From the IMG/VR virus record IMGVR_UViG_3300021389_000172, positions 1 to 22,003 of that record: DNA of 22,003 bases; one strand, 5' to 3'. Below, one piece after another: positions 1 through 6,461 of this stretch. A program made the position numbers and the translations under genes. Every line of letters begins with the position of its first letter. Position 1 is the first letter of the stretch. The notes beneath the pieces were generated by a model. The model did not search any database and was not told the origin of the DNA. It was given only the letters and a program-made list of their open reading frames with translations. This stretch comes from a virus.

Positions 1-4
1 ACAA

Positions 5-136
5 ATGACTTTTGACCTACAGCAACACCTAAGGGACATGGGTTTACTTGAGCCTAAAGTAATCCTTGACAAAGCTACACGAGTAGAATACAAAGCATGG
101 AAGCCAGCTTACAAAGGTGAAGAACCACCGTTTTAA
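5..136 (+). CDS. Unknown short protein or C-terminal end of an upstream gene
   Basis: An open frame of 43 residues runs from an ATG at position 5 to TAA at 134-136. The frame is also open to the left edge of the window, and no ribosome site can be seen, so this may be the last part of a longer gene. The C-terminus is rich in Lys, Tyr and Glu and ends in PPF. An acidic tail with a terminal Phe is seen on several phage replication proteins (helicase, single-stranded DNA-binding protein), so the end of a helicase/primase is conceivable. That is a guess from position, because no catalytic motif is visible. Confidence 0.4.
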   Translation: MTFDLQQHLRDMGLLEPKVILDKATRVEYKAWKPAYKGEEPPF

Positions 137-154
137 CATTAGGAGTTACACAAG

Positions 155-487
155 ATGACCAATGAACACTTGTACAAGATGCTGTACGAAGCTGTACTAC
201 AGGAGAACAAGAAACTGCGACAGTCTACTATTGACAAATACCTAGAGAAAGCTAAGAAGGACTTGGGGCAAGACTACTGGGACTTCAAGGATACTATTGT
301 TGTAGAATCCCTAAAGGAAATTATCGAAAGTGTAGAGGATACTAACCTTGACATTTACGAGACACCAGCTAATAAAGCCTTTAGCTTGAGTGCCGCCTAT
401 GCTATGCTCAAATACCACTTGACACGGGCTGACTACAAAGAGTATGCTACCTCTCGGAAGCTACATAAGGATATCACCCATGACTGA
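155..487 (+). CDS. Hypothetical phage protein, 110 aa
   Basis: I do not recognise this protein. It is charged, probably mostly helical, and has no membrane segment or signal peptide. The start is supported by an AGGAG ribosome site at 141-145, nine bases before the ATG. The stop overlaps the start of the next gene (ATG at 480), so the two are translationally coupled. It lies at the head of the DNA polymerase cluster, which suggests a replication-associated accessory role, but nothing in the sequence shows one. Confidence 0.75.
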   Translation: MTNEHLYKMLYEAVLQENKKLRQSTIDKYLEKAKKDLGQDYWDFKDTIVVESLKEIIESVEDTNLDIYETPANKAFSLSAAYAMLKYHLTRADYKEYATSRKLHKDITHD

Positions 488-842
488 CTACAGTGACTAT
501 AAGGTGTGGAAAGAGGTAGAGCTTTACTCTGATGGGGTAACCTTGTCGGAACACGAGGAATACACACCAGAGGACATCCTAAGCATTTCTACACGACTTG
601 CGGAAGTAGCTAAAAGAAAAGGCCTTGAAGGTTGTTACCTAAGGTTTAAGTCTCACCACGAGCCTTATGAGGACTACTTGGGTTCCCCTTCTATTACCCC
701 TTGTGGCTATCGTAAAGTAACAGACTACGAACGTGAGGAACTTCAACACCAAGAGAATATCCAAAAGAAAGCTGATGAGTTGGGTATTACTTTCCACGAG
801 GCTAATATCCTTACGCAGTTACAAGAAAGAGGGGTGATCTAA
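480..842 (+). CDS. Hypothetical phage protein, 120 aa
   Basis: The open frame extends back to 444, but the ATG at 480 is the better start. An AAGGA site lies just upstream (about 467-471) and the ATG overlaps the preceding stop by eight bases, the usual coupling in this genome. The protein is acidic and soluble. A central segment (EDYLGSPSITPCGYRKVT) is followed by a helical C-terminus ending in QLQERGVI. The layout resembles conserved small proteins of unknown role from phage replication regions. No catalytic motif is seen. Confidence 0.75.
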   Translation: MTDYSDYKVWKEVELYSDGVTLSEHEEYTPEDILSISTRLAEVAKRKGLEGCYLRFKSHHEPYEDYLGSPSITPCGYRKVTDYEREELQHQENIQKKADELGITFHEANILTQLQERGVI

Positions 843-843
843 G

Positions 844-1296
844 GTGCGTGAGGTAGTATTTGATACGGAAACTGATGGATTGCTACAGGACTGCACAAAG
901 ATACACGTGTTGTCCTACTCCTACGATGGTACTAACGTAACGTCAACAGATGACTACAAGGAAATGGCTAGGGTACTCACGCAGCATGAGACCTTGTACA
1001 TTGGTCATAATGTCATAATGTTTGACATGCCTGTGTTCCATAAGATTCTTGGTCTAGAGATGAACTACCAGCGGTATTCAGATACCTTGGCCTTGAGTTG
1101 GTTCCTAGAGCCTAATAGGCAGTCTCATGCTTTGGGTAGCTTCCAGAAGGAATCCGGTCTTGTGAAGCCTGTTGTAGATGATTGGGAAAATGTTACCTAC
1201 GACCAAATGGTTCACCGCTGTAGTTCTGACGTTCTCTTGAACTGGTGGCTGTGGCAGAAACAGAGGAAAAGACTAATGGAGATTTACAATGGCTGA
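844..1296 (+). CDS. Stand-alone 3'-5' exonuclease domain of a split T7-like DNA polymerase
   Basis: This 150-residue protein matches the N-terminal proofreading domain of family A (T7 gp5-like) polymerases, encoded as its own gene. Exo I is FDTET (D7, E9). Exo II is the GHNVIMFD stretch (N56, D61). The segment SHALGSF corresponds to the conserved SHAL region of T7 gp5. The Exo III region is HRCSSDV, with D129 present but Arg at the position normally held by Tyr (Tyr-x3-Asp). The start is GTG at 844 behind a GAGGGG site. T7 polymerase keeps this domain and the polymerase in one chain of about 700 residues; here the polymerase starts at 2214, with two ORFs between. It presumably acts with that protein to edit the nascent strand. 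The family is secure; activity is uncertain because of the Exo III change. Confidence 0.88.
   Translation: MREVVFDTETDGLLQDCTKIHVLSYSYDGTNVTSTDDYKEMARVLTQHETLYIGHNVIMFDMPVFHKILGLEMNYQRYSDTLALSWFLEPNRQSHALGSFQKESGLVKPVVDDWENVTYDQMVHRCSSDVLLNWWLWQKQRKRLMEIYNG
1257..1292 (+). repeat. 36-bp direct repeat, copy 1
   Basis: This 36-base segment covers the last codons of the exonuclease gene, the ribosome site (AATGGAG) and the start codon of the next gene. It recurs at 1773-1808 with a single difference (G at 1265, A at 1781). The distance between copies is 516 bases, and the second copy again supplies a ribosome site and ATG, this time to the gene at 1805. Confidence 0.9.
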
Positions 1297-1660
1297 ACAA
1301 CTAAAGCAAAGACTGAGGGATATGAGTGTTCTGAGTAACTCCCTTACACCTAAGGATGCCCTTGAGTATATAGAAGACCTTGAGCTTCAAGTTATATCGG
1401 CTCTAGGGCAAGCACAAGAGGCTTATGAGGCTCAGGTGGGGCTAGAGGGACAGGTACAAGAAGCTCAACAGTGGGTAAACTATTGGGCAGAACTATGGGA
1501 ACGTTCAAGTACACTTCTTATGCAACACCACCCAGCCTTTACCGAAGCTACAGGAGTTATCTCTAAAGATAAGAAAGCTTTTATCAAGGAACTTTTTGGG
1601 GAGGGTTTACTGGTTAAGGTAAGTGTCGTAGAGAATGAGGATACTAAAGATGAATACTAA
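1289..1660 (+). CDS. Hypothetical coiled-coil protein inside the split polymerase locus
   Basis: I do not recognise this 123-residue protein. It is Gln- and Glu-rich and probably forms a long helix or coiled coil over residues 1-75 (repeats such as QAQEAYEAQ and EGQVQEAQQ), followed by a small C-terminal domain. The ATG at 1289 overlaps the exonuclease stop and uses the ribosome site within the duplicated 36-bp segment. It lies between the exonuclease and polymerase halves and shares no motif with either. It could be an inserted gene or an accessory subunit of the polymerase; neither can be shown from sequence. Confidence 0.75.
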   Translation: MAEQLKQRLRDMSVLSNSLTPKDALEYIEDLELQVISALGQAQEAYEAQVGLEGQVQEAQQWVNYWAELWERSSTLLMQHHPAFTEATGVISKDKKAFIKELFGEGLLVKVSVVENEDTKDEY

Positions 1661-1718
1661 TGAACCGCCTGAGCTACTACCTCACGATGTAGGAGAGTCC
1701 CTAGCCAAACACGCTTAA
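1650..1718 (+). CDS. Possible 22-residue ORF
   Basis: A short frame beginning ATG AAT ACT overlaps the end of the preceding gene and stops at TAA 1716-1718. A GAGG sequence lies about ten bases before the ATG. The predicted peptide starts MNTNEPPELLPHD and has no recognisable feature. It sits in the 144-base gap before the second repeat copy, so it may be a remnant of the rearrangement there rather than a working gene. Confidence 0.2.
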   Translation: MNTNEPPELLPHDVGESLAKHA

Positions 1719-1751
1719 GTTCTAGGGTATAACATTAGGAGCTTGACCTTG

Positions 1752-1829
1752 GTGTATTACGTGGCTATGGATGAAACAGAAGAAAAGACTAATGGAGATT
1801 TACAATGGATGAGAATGACCTTTCACTAG
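1752..1829 (+). CDS. Possible 25-residue leader ORF or gene remnant
   Basis: A frame starting at GTG 1752 (or at the in-frame ATG 1767) ends with TAG at 1827-1829, inside the next gene. Ten bases before the GTG is AACATTAGGAG (1731-1741), identical over 11 bases to the ribosome-site region of the gene at 155 (135-145), at almost the same spacing. The frame reads through the second repeat copy in a different phase from the exonuclease. It may be the start of a gene whose remainder was replaced, or a coupling leader for the gene at 1805. Confidence 0.2.
   Translation: MYYVAMDETEEKTNGDLQWMRMTFH
1773..1808 (+). repeat. 36-bp direct repeat, copy 2
   Basis: This is the second copy of the segment at 1257-1292, with one mismatch. 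Read in the exonuclease frame it again encodes the exonuclease tail RLMEIYNG, now preceded by ATG (1771) and followed by TGA at 1810-1812. It also supplies the ribosome site and start codon of the gene at 1805. This is the footprint expected from a duplication or insertion at the exonuclease 3' end. Confidence 0.9.
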
Positions 1830-2236
1830 AGCATGCAAAGAAAGTTTTTGACGGTTACGGACTATCTTATGATGTTAAGTTAGGTGGTAGTATGATGTGG
1901 GTACAATCTAAGGCTGGTAATGTCTACGGGTACTATCCGACCACACACAGATGGGCACCAAGGCACTTGAGAGGCAAACATTACAGGGCTAAGTCTACAG
2001 AAGACTTTGTAGAGCGTTTTGTTCTCAAAGGTGACGAACGTAAAAACGCATACAGCGACTTTGTTAAGGAAAGTTATGGGGTAGATACAGAGAAAGCTGG
2101 CTTGTCAGACTTAGTTTTCTACATTTGGGAGGGTTTTGATAGTGGTATGACAAAAAGCGCAGTGCTTACAGATGTCCAAAACCTTATTTGGGAACATATT
2201 AGGGAAACGCATAATGCAAGAACAACTGACACCTGA
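1805..2236 (+). CDS. Hypothetical protein within the split polymerase locus, 143 aa
   Basis: I do not recognise this soluble protein. A central segment rich in Tyr, Arg and His (GYYPTTHRWAPRHLRGKHYR, about residues 42-61) could form a basic, possibly nucleic-acid-binding surface. The C-terminal half is predicted helical. The ATG follows a GGAG site supplied by repeat copy 2. The end overlaps the polymerase start at 2214 by 23 bases, so expression is probably coupled to the polymerase. It has no exonuclease, polymerase or homing-endonuclease motif that I can see. Confidence 0.75.
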   Translation: MDENDLSLEHAKKVFDGYGLSYDVKLGGSMMWVQSKAGNVYGYYPTTHRWAPRHLRGKHYRAKSTEDFVERFVLKGDERKNAYSDFVKESYGVDTEKAGLSDLVFYIWEGFDSGMTKSAVLTDVQNLIWEHIRETHNARTTDT

Positions 2237-3794
2237 TATTCTAAGGTTCATACGCTACCTTAGCTTCAAGCAAGATTGTATGAGAGAGCAAGAAGCATCA
2301 CCGTTGTGCGTAGACCTAGAGAAAGCACAACGGCACTACGATGAACTTGAGGCCCTAAAGCAAGAGAAGACAGAAGCCTTGGCTAAGGTAATGCCTAAGG
2401 TACCAGTTTGTAGCTACAAGAATAAGCCTAAGGTAATGACCAAGCAAGACGGTTCCATGAGTGCCTTAGCTGAGAAGTGGTATCAGTTACTCAAGGAACA
2501 ACACCTACCTAGCACCACAGAAGGTACCGTAACAGTAATAGAGTGTCACGAGGATGGGAACCCCAATAGCCCTAGCCAAGTTAAGGAGTGGCTCTACAGC
2601 TTAGGTTGGAAGCCCTGCACGTACAAATACGATAGGAACAAAGCTACAGGGGAAGAAAAGAAGATTGAACAAGTGCGCTATAGTTCACCTAGTGATCCTC
2701 GTAAGGGTATGCTTACTGATAGTGTACTCAAGCTGAAGTCTAAGGAACAAGGGATTGAACACCTTGAGGGGCTTACTGTAGCTAGTCACCGTATGAGTAT
2801 CTTTAAGGGGTTCCTTGAAGCGGCGCGGCCTATTGACGGGACTGCATTAGGTCATGTAGTAGCTGGTGCTGGTGGCTTTACTAATACACTAAGGTTCAAG
2901 CACAGAGCGCCTATCGTCAATCTACCTAAAGTAGGGTCTGCATGGGGTGAGGAGATACGTGGGTGTATTGTAGCGCCACCACCCAAGATGAGGGAAGGTG
3001 AGTGTGTCCGTAAGTGTGAAGGCTTCAATGTACCTTGTACTAAAGAGTGTGCCATTGTTGATACTTTTGTAATATGTGGTGCTGATGTTGTGTCACTAGA
3101 GGATATGACCAAGCGTCACTACATGAAACCTCTGGACCCTGCTTATGTAGAGGAAATGGATGTCGAGGGCTTCGACCCCCACGTTAAACTTTTGGTGGTA
3201 GCAGGTAAGATTACCTCAGAGGATTACGACTTCTTTGTAGACTGTCAACTTAATGGCACAGAAGGAAAGGACCAAGAACGGTACAAACGTCTCAAGGCTA
3301 TGCGAGGGCCAGCTAAGGTTACTAACTACAGTTCCCTCTACGGTGTAGGGGCTACTAAACTAGCACGAGAGGCTGGTATGACTGTGGGTGAGGCTAAGGC
3401 CCTTATTGACGCCTTCTGGGATATGAATTGGGCTATCAAGCAAGTGTCTAAGGACGCCTATGTGAAGACCCTTAAGGACGGTAGTATGTACCTTAAGAAC
3501 CCTGTTAGTGGCTTCTACTACAGCCTTAGGTATGACAAGGACATTTGGTCAACCACTAACCAAGGTACAGGGGTCTTTGTGTTTGACTTGTGGGTGATGA
3601 AGTGTAGACAGAAAGGCATAGTATTCTCCGCCCAGTACCACGACGAGCATTTGTCCTACGTAAAGATCGGCAATGAAGATCGGCAAACGGAGTTACTAGA
3701 GGAGGCTATGAGAGAGGTAAATGAAACCTTGAAGCTAAACGTAGAGATTACCAGTGACATTCAATATGGCCTGAGCTACTCGGCTGTGCATTAG
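2214..3794 (+). CDS. T7-like family A DNA polymerase, polymerase domain only
   Basis: This 526-residue protein carries the thumb, fingers and palm of a T7 gp5-type replicative polymerase and has no exonuclease domain of its own. Motif A is DVVSLE (D291, E296). Motif B (O-helix) has R364, K368, Y372 and Y376-G377 with T7 spacing. Motif C is HDE at 476-478. A thumb segment near 118-140 (NSPSQVKEWLYSLGW) matches the T7 NPSS...GW region. The open frame extends back to 2172, but only the ATG at 2214 has a ribosome site (TTAGGGA) upstream. An unusual Cys cluster, C264-x3-C268-x6-C275-x3-C279, is inserted just before motif A. It should replicate the phage genome, probably with the separate exonuclease at 844. 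Whether it uses host thioredoxin as T7 does cannot be judged. Confidence 0.93.
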   Translation: MQEQLTPDILRFIRYLSFKQDCMREQEASPLCVDLEKAQRHYDELEALKQEKTEALAKVMPKVPVCSYKNKPKVMTKQDGSMSALAEKWYQLLKEQHLPSTTEGTVTVIECHEDGNPNSPSQVKEWLYSLGWKPCTYKYDRNKATGEEKKIEQVRYSSPSDPRKGMLTDSVLKLKSKEQGIEHLEGLTVASHRMSIFKGFLEAARPIDGTALGHVVAGAGGFTNTLRFKHRAPIVNLPKVGSAWGEEIRGCIVAPPPKMREGECVRKCEGFNVPCTKECAIVDTFVICGADVVSLEDMTKRHYMKPLDPAYVEEMDVEGFDPHVKLLVVAGKITSEDYDFFVDCQLNGTEGKDQERYKRLKAMRGPAKVTNYSSLYGVGATKLAREAGMTVGEAKALIDAFWDMNWAIKQVSKDAYVKTLKDGSMYLKNPVSGFYYSLRYDKDIWSTTNQGTGVFVFDLWVMKCRQKGIVFSAQYHDEHLSYVKIGNEDRQTELLEEAMREVNETLKLNVEITSDIQYGLSYSAVH

Positions 3795-3802
3795 TGAGTC
3801 TT

Positions 3803-3845
3803 AAATACAACACTTGAACTATATAAACAATAACCTATTGTATTT
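3803..3845. repeat. 8-bp inverted repeat in the promoter region
   Basis: AAATACAA (3803-3810) is matched by its exact reverse complement TTGTATTT (3838-3845), with 27 bases between. The arms flank or overlap the upstream candidate promoter hexamers (TTGAAC 3814-3819, TATTGT 3836-3841). This fits an operator or a weak RNA stem, but in such AT-rich sequence chance is possible. Confidence 0.35.
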
Positions 3846-3869
3846 CCTCTGGAAAAGGACTTATATAAT
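3814..3869 (+). promoter_or_regulatory. Candidate sigma70-type promoter(s) for the SSB-ThyX operon
   Basis: The 109-base gap between the polymerase and the next gene contains a perfect -10 hexamer TATAAT at 3864-3869. No good -35 lies at 17 bases; TTGTAT at 3838 is 20 bases away. A second possible pair is TTGAAC (3814-3819), 16 bases, TATTGT (3836-3841). The gap is AT-rich and is one of only a few sizeable + strand gaps, and the SSB gene after it has its own AAAGGA ribosome site. Single-stranded DNA-binding proteins are usually highly expressed, so a dedicated promoter is reasonable. Confidence 0.5.
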
Positions 3870-3903
3870 AGGGTAACACGCAGTAGATAAAGGACTAAAG
3901 AAC

Positions 3904-4416
3904 ATGGCTACAGTATATATCGAAGGTACAGCACAATACGCACGAGTATTCGAAGGGGACCAAGACTTGGGTAAGAACCTCCCTGATGGGTCAGACCAGC
4001 GTGTTAAACTTGAGAGCATCCAAGGTCAATACGTGATGAACCTTTATGTTACTAAGGACGCTAAGAAGAAAGCTATTGCCGATGGCATCCCCACCAAGGG
4101 TATGGTAGGGCAACTCTGGAAGGAAGACCAAGAGGGTGAAATCTTCTACAAGTGTACTCGTAAGCACTTTAACCCTAAGTTCACAGATAAAGTCACGGGT
4201 GAGCAGGGTGTAGTAATGGGGCCACCACAAGTTGTTAAGGATACACCTGAGGGTGTTAAGCCTTGGGATAAGGCTGAGGATGGTTTCATTGGTAATGGTT
4301 CTAAAGTGGTAGTTAAGTTTAACGTGTGGGAAGATAAGATTTGTGAGATGCAAGCCATTAAGGTCGTAGAGTTGGTTCCTTATGAGCCTGCATCTAGTAA
4401 CGAAGGAGGCTTCTGA
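3904..4416 (+). CDS. Probable single-stranded DNA-binding protein (T7 gp2.5-like)
   Basis: The 170-residue protein starts with a beta-rich segment, has a basic middle (CTRKHFNPKF) and contains the stretch GSKVVVKFNVW followed by AIKVVELVPYE, as in phage OB-fold proteins of the gp2.5 type. The tail is short and mildly acidic and ends in Phe (SSNEGGF), resembling the aromatic-terminated tails that phage SSBs use to contact polymerase and helicase. It follows the polymerase directly, as expected for a replisome component that coats exposed strands. The start has AAAGGA about nine bases upstream. The assignment rests on architecture and position, not on a strong motif. Confidence 0.7.
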   Translation: MATVYIEGTAQYARVFEGDQDLGKNLPDGSDQRVKLESIQGQYVMNLYVTKDAKKKAIADGIPTKGMVGQLWKEDQEGEIFYKCTRKHFNPKFTDKVTGEQGVVMGPPQVVKDTPEGVKPWDKAEDGFIGNGSKVVVKFNVWEDKICEMQAIKVVELVPYEPASSNEGGF

Positions 4417-4418
4417 TT

Positions 4419-4622
4419 ATGACTAAAGTAACATTCCTGTACGAAGAAGGCTGTGAATACACGGGTACACGCACTATGATGCTAACACGGGATAAGGATG
4501 AGATGGACCTTAAAGACCTAGTGGACTTCCTTGCTGATGCTGCACGAGCTGCTGGTTATACTTACGTAGAACAAGTGGGTGTCATTAAGGATAATGGTGA
4601 TGAAGTATGGAGTGAAAGCTAA
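4419..4622 (+). CDS. Hypothetical small acidic protein, 67 aa
   Basis: I do not recognise this protein. It looks like a small beta-alpha fold with many Asp and Glu residues and no membrane segment. A full AAGGAGG site lies in the end of the SSB gene, giving strong coupled translation. Its stop shares a base with the ATG of the next gene (TAATG). It is probably expressed with the SSB. Confidence 0.7.
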   Translation: MTKVTFLYEEGCEYTGTRTMMLTRDKDEMDLKDLVDFLADAARAAGYTYVEQVGVIKDNGDEVWSES

Positions 4623-4807
4623 TGAATAATTGGGTAGCGTCTACCATTAGTACAATTATCTTGTTTGTGTTGATAGGGGTTACTGTAGGTCTAATTACCT
4701 TTGCCCCTAGTATCTTTGTCCCATTGGTTATCCTTGGTATCTTTGTAGCTATCGTAATTTCAGGTAAGAAGGCATTAGATGATAAAGATGAGGGGGACTA
4801 CTGGTGA
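4622..4807 (+). CDS. Small membrane protein, 61 aa
   Basis: Two hydrophobic stretches (about residues 8-28 and 30-47) fill most of the protein, leaving a short charged C-terminal tail (KKALDDKDEGDYW). This predicts a two-pass inner-membrane protein. It overlaps both neighbours by one to four bases, TAATG upstream and GTGA downstream. The function is unknown; small early phage membrane proteins often act on the host, but no family is recognised. Confidence 0.7.
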   Translation: MNNWVASTISTIILFVLIGVTVGLITFAPSIFVPLVILGIFVAIVISGKKALDDKDEGDYW

Positions 4808-5733
4808 GTGAAAACCAAATAATTGTACAACTAAACCCTGATGTACCCCCTACAGGGTCCGACTTGGGTATCGTAAATGCAGCTAGAAAATCCTTTGGTA
4901 AGCGTAGTGAGTGGGATTACACAGACCCTATCAACGGTAAGCCTGTGGACCCAAAGGATACCTCTTATGAGTATCTTGAGATATGCGGTAAGAGTCTTAA
5001 GCCCAAAGACAAGCGGTTGCTAGAGTTCTTGGCTAGGGGTATGACTGCGGATGACTTTGAGGGGCTACACTCAAGTATTGACGCCACTATTATAGATGAG
5101 TATGACAGTGATACGCAGTGTGATTACGACAAGCTAACAAAGATACTTTGGCAATGGCGCAATACACCTACCCACGATACACCATTTAACCACGGGTTCT
5201 TCTCTTTTGAGGTGAAGGCTCCTATCTTTGTAGCACGTCACTTGGTTAAACATGAGTATCTCATTATGAGTGAATACTCTCGTAGGTATATCACTGAGGA
5301 TGTAGAGTTTTATGTGCCTGATGTGTGGCGTAAGGCTGCTAAGGATGTAAAGCAGGGGAGTTCTGATGATGGCATAGACTTCAAGGGCATCTCAAACACG
5401 GGAACCCCTATGATGGAAGTCCACGCCAACGAACGCTCCTACACAGAAACTATGGAAGAGTATATCTGCGAAGAGTCTAAAAATCAGTTTGAGGTGTACA
5501 AAAGACTTCTACTTGTGGGTGTGGCCCCTGAGCAAGCCCGTATGGCGCTTCCACAGTCTCTTATGACCTCATGGACTTGGAGTGGTACACTAGGTGCCTT
5601 TGCGAACATGTGTAAGCTACGCCTAAGTAAAGACACTCAGGTAGAGACGCGCTATGTAGCTGAGAAGGTTTATGAGGAACTCAAGAAGCAGTTTCCTGTG
5701 GCTGCGCCATTACTTGTAGAGGGTGTTACATGA
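4804..5733 (+). CDS. thyX: Flavin-dependent thymidylate synthase, divergent (ThyX)
   Basis: ThyX makes dTMP from dUMP using methylene-tetrahydrofolate and reduced FAD. The core is recognisable: FNHGFFSFEVKAPIFVARH (about 128-146), the signature block at 149-162 and the C-terminal EQARMALPQSLMTSWTW (243-259) followed by DTQVETR. The signature is altered. Where most family members read RHR-x2-S-x-NE-x-S-x-RY, this protein reads KHEYLIMSEYSRRY, so the FAD/dUMP-binding RHR has become KHE and the NE has become SE. At 309 residues it is longer than the usual 220-260, with extra segments around 75-115 and 178-212. The start is GTG at 4804 behind GAGGGGG. With the class II reductase it gives the phage its own dTTP route. 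The family is clear; activity is less certain. Confidence 0.88.
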   Translation: MSENQIIVQLNPDVPPTGSDLGIVNAARKSFGKRSEWDYTDPINGKPVDPKDTSYEYLEICGKSLKPKDKRLLEFLARGMTADDFEGLHSSIDATIIDEYDSDTQCDYDKLTKILWQWRNTPTHDTPFNHGFFSFEVKAPIFVARHLVKHEYLIMSEYSRRYITEDVEFYVPDVWRKAAKDVKQGSSDDGIDFKGISNTGTPMMEVHANERSYTETMEEYICEESKNQFEVYKRLLLVGVAPEQARMALPQSLMTSWTWSGTLGAFANMCKLRLSKDTQVETRYVAEKVYEELKKQFPVAAPLLVEGVT

Positions 5734-6461
5734 GTAAACCCAAGAGCATTACTAAGTGCATCATAGACGGTGACATAATTGCATACCGAAGCGCAGCAGG
5801 CACAGAAGGGAGCCACCCAGACGACACTATCGACAAAGTAGATACCTTGATGAACTTCATTGTAGCTGAGACTGTAGTGTTTCCTACATCAAGTAACCTA
5901 GAGTGCTACCTCACAGGTAAGGGAAACTTTCGCTATGAGGTAGCCAAGACTGTACCCTACAAAGGCAATCGTAAGGATGTAGTTAAACCTACAAACCTAC
6001 CGTTGGCTAGGCAACACCTTATAGACAAGTGGGGTGCTGTAGTATCACAAGGGGAGGAAGCTGACGATCTTATTGGTATTGCCTCAGCTAGAGGTGACCC
6101 TGAGACTACTGTTATCTGTAGCCAAGACAAGGACTTCCTGACAATAAATAGCTGGATGTTTAACTTTGTAAAAGGTACTTGGGTTTACTCTACGGAAGTT
6201 GACGCCATTAGATACTTCTACTCTCAAGTTCTTACGGGCGATAGGGCTGACAATATTTTAGGGTTGTTTCGTATTGGTCCTAAGAAAGCTGAGGCGATAC
6301 TTAAAGGCTTGACAACTGAAGAAAGCTTGTTTAGTGCTTGTTTAGAGGCATACCAGAAGCACCCCACTTTAGAAGGTGACCCATATGAAAGGTTAGTTGA
6401 AAATGCAAAACTCTTGCACCTTAGACGCTACGAAGGTCAAATCTGGGAAGCCCCGAAGTAA
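5730..6461 (+). CDS. 5'-3' exonuclease / flap endonuclease (T7 gp6, T5 D15 superfamily)
   Basis: The metal-binding acidic residues of the FEN-type nuclease family are present: DGD at 13-15, EEADDLIG at 109-116, SQDKDF at 131-136 and GDRADNI at 170-176. A helix-three-turn-helix (RIGPKKAEAIL, 181-191) for DNA binding follows. At 243 residues it has the length of phage stand-alone enzymes. It would remove RNA primers and degrade or process DNA 5' ends during replication and recombination. Its ATG overlaps the ThyX stop (ATGA). Its 3' end overlaps the following homing-type gene by 59 bases. Confidence 0.92.
   Translation: MSKPKSITKCIIDGDIIAYRSAAGTEGSHPDDTIDKVDTLMNFIVAETVVFPTSSNLECYLTGKGNFRYEVAKTVPYKGNRKDVVKPTNLPLARQHLIDKWGAVVSQGEEADDLIGIASARGDPETTVICSQDKDFLTINSWMFNFVKGTWVYSTEVDAIRYFYSQVLTGDRADNILGLFRIGPKKAEAILKGLTTEESLFSACLEAYQKHPTLEGDPYERLVENAKLLHLRRYEGQIWEAPK

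Noticed and set aside
2852-3112. Antisense open frame of 86 codons across the polymerase gene
   Set aside because: It lies wholly within a gene with clear polymerase motifs, has low-complexity Ser/Thr/Pro content and shows no ribosome site; it is a shadow frame.
3991-4358. Two antisense frames across the SSB gene
   Set aside because: Both mirror a well-supported gene on the opposite strand, with no ribosome site or family resemblance.
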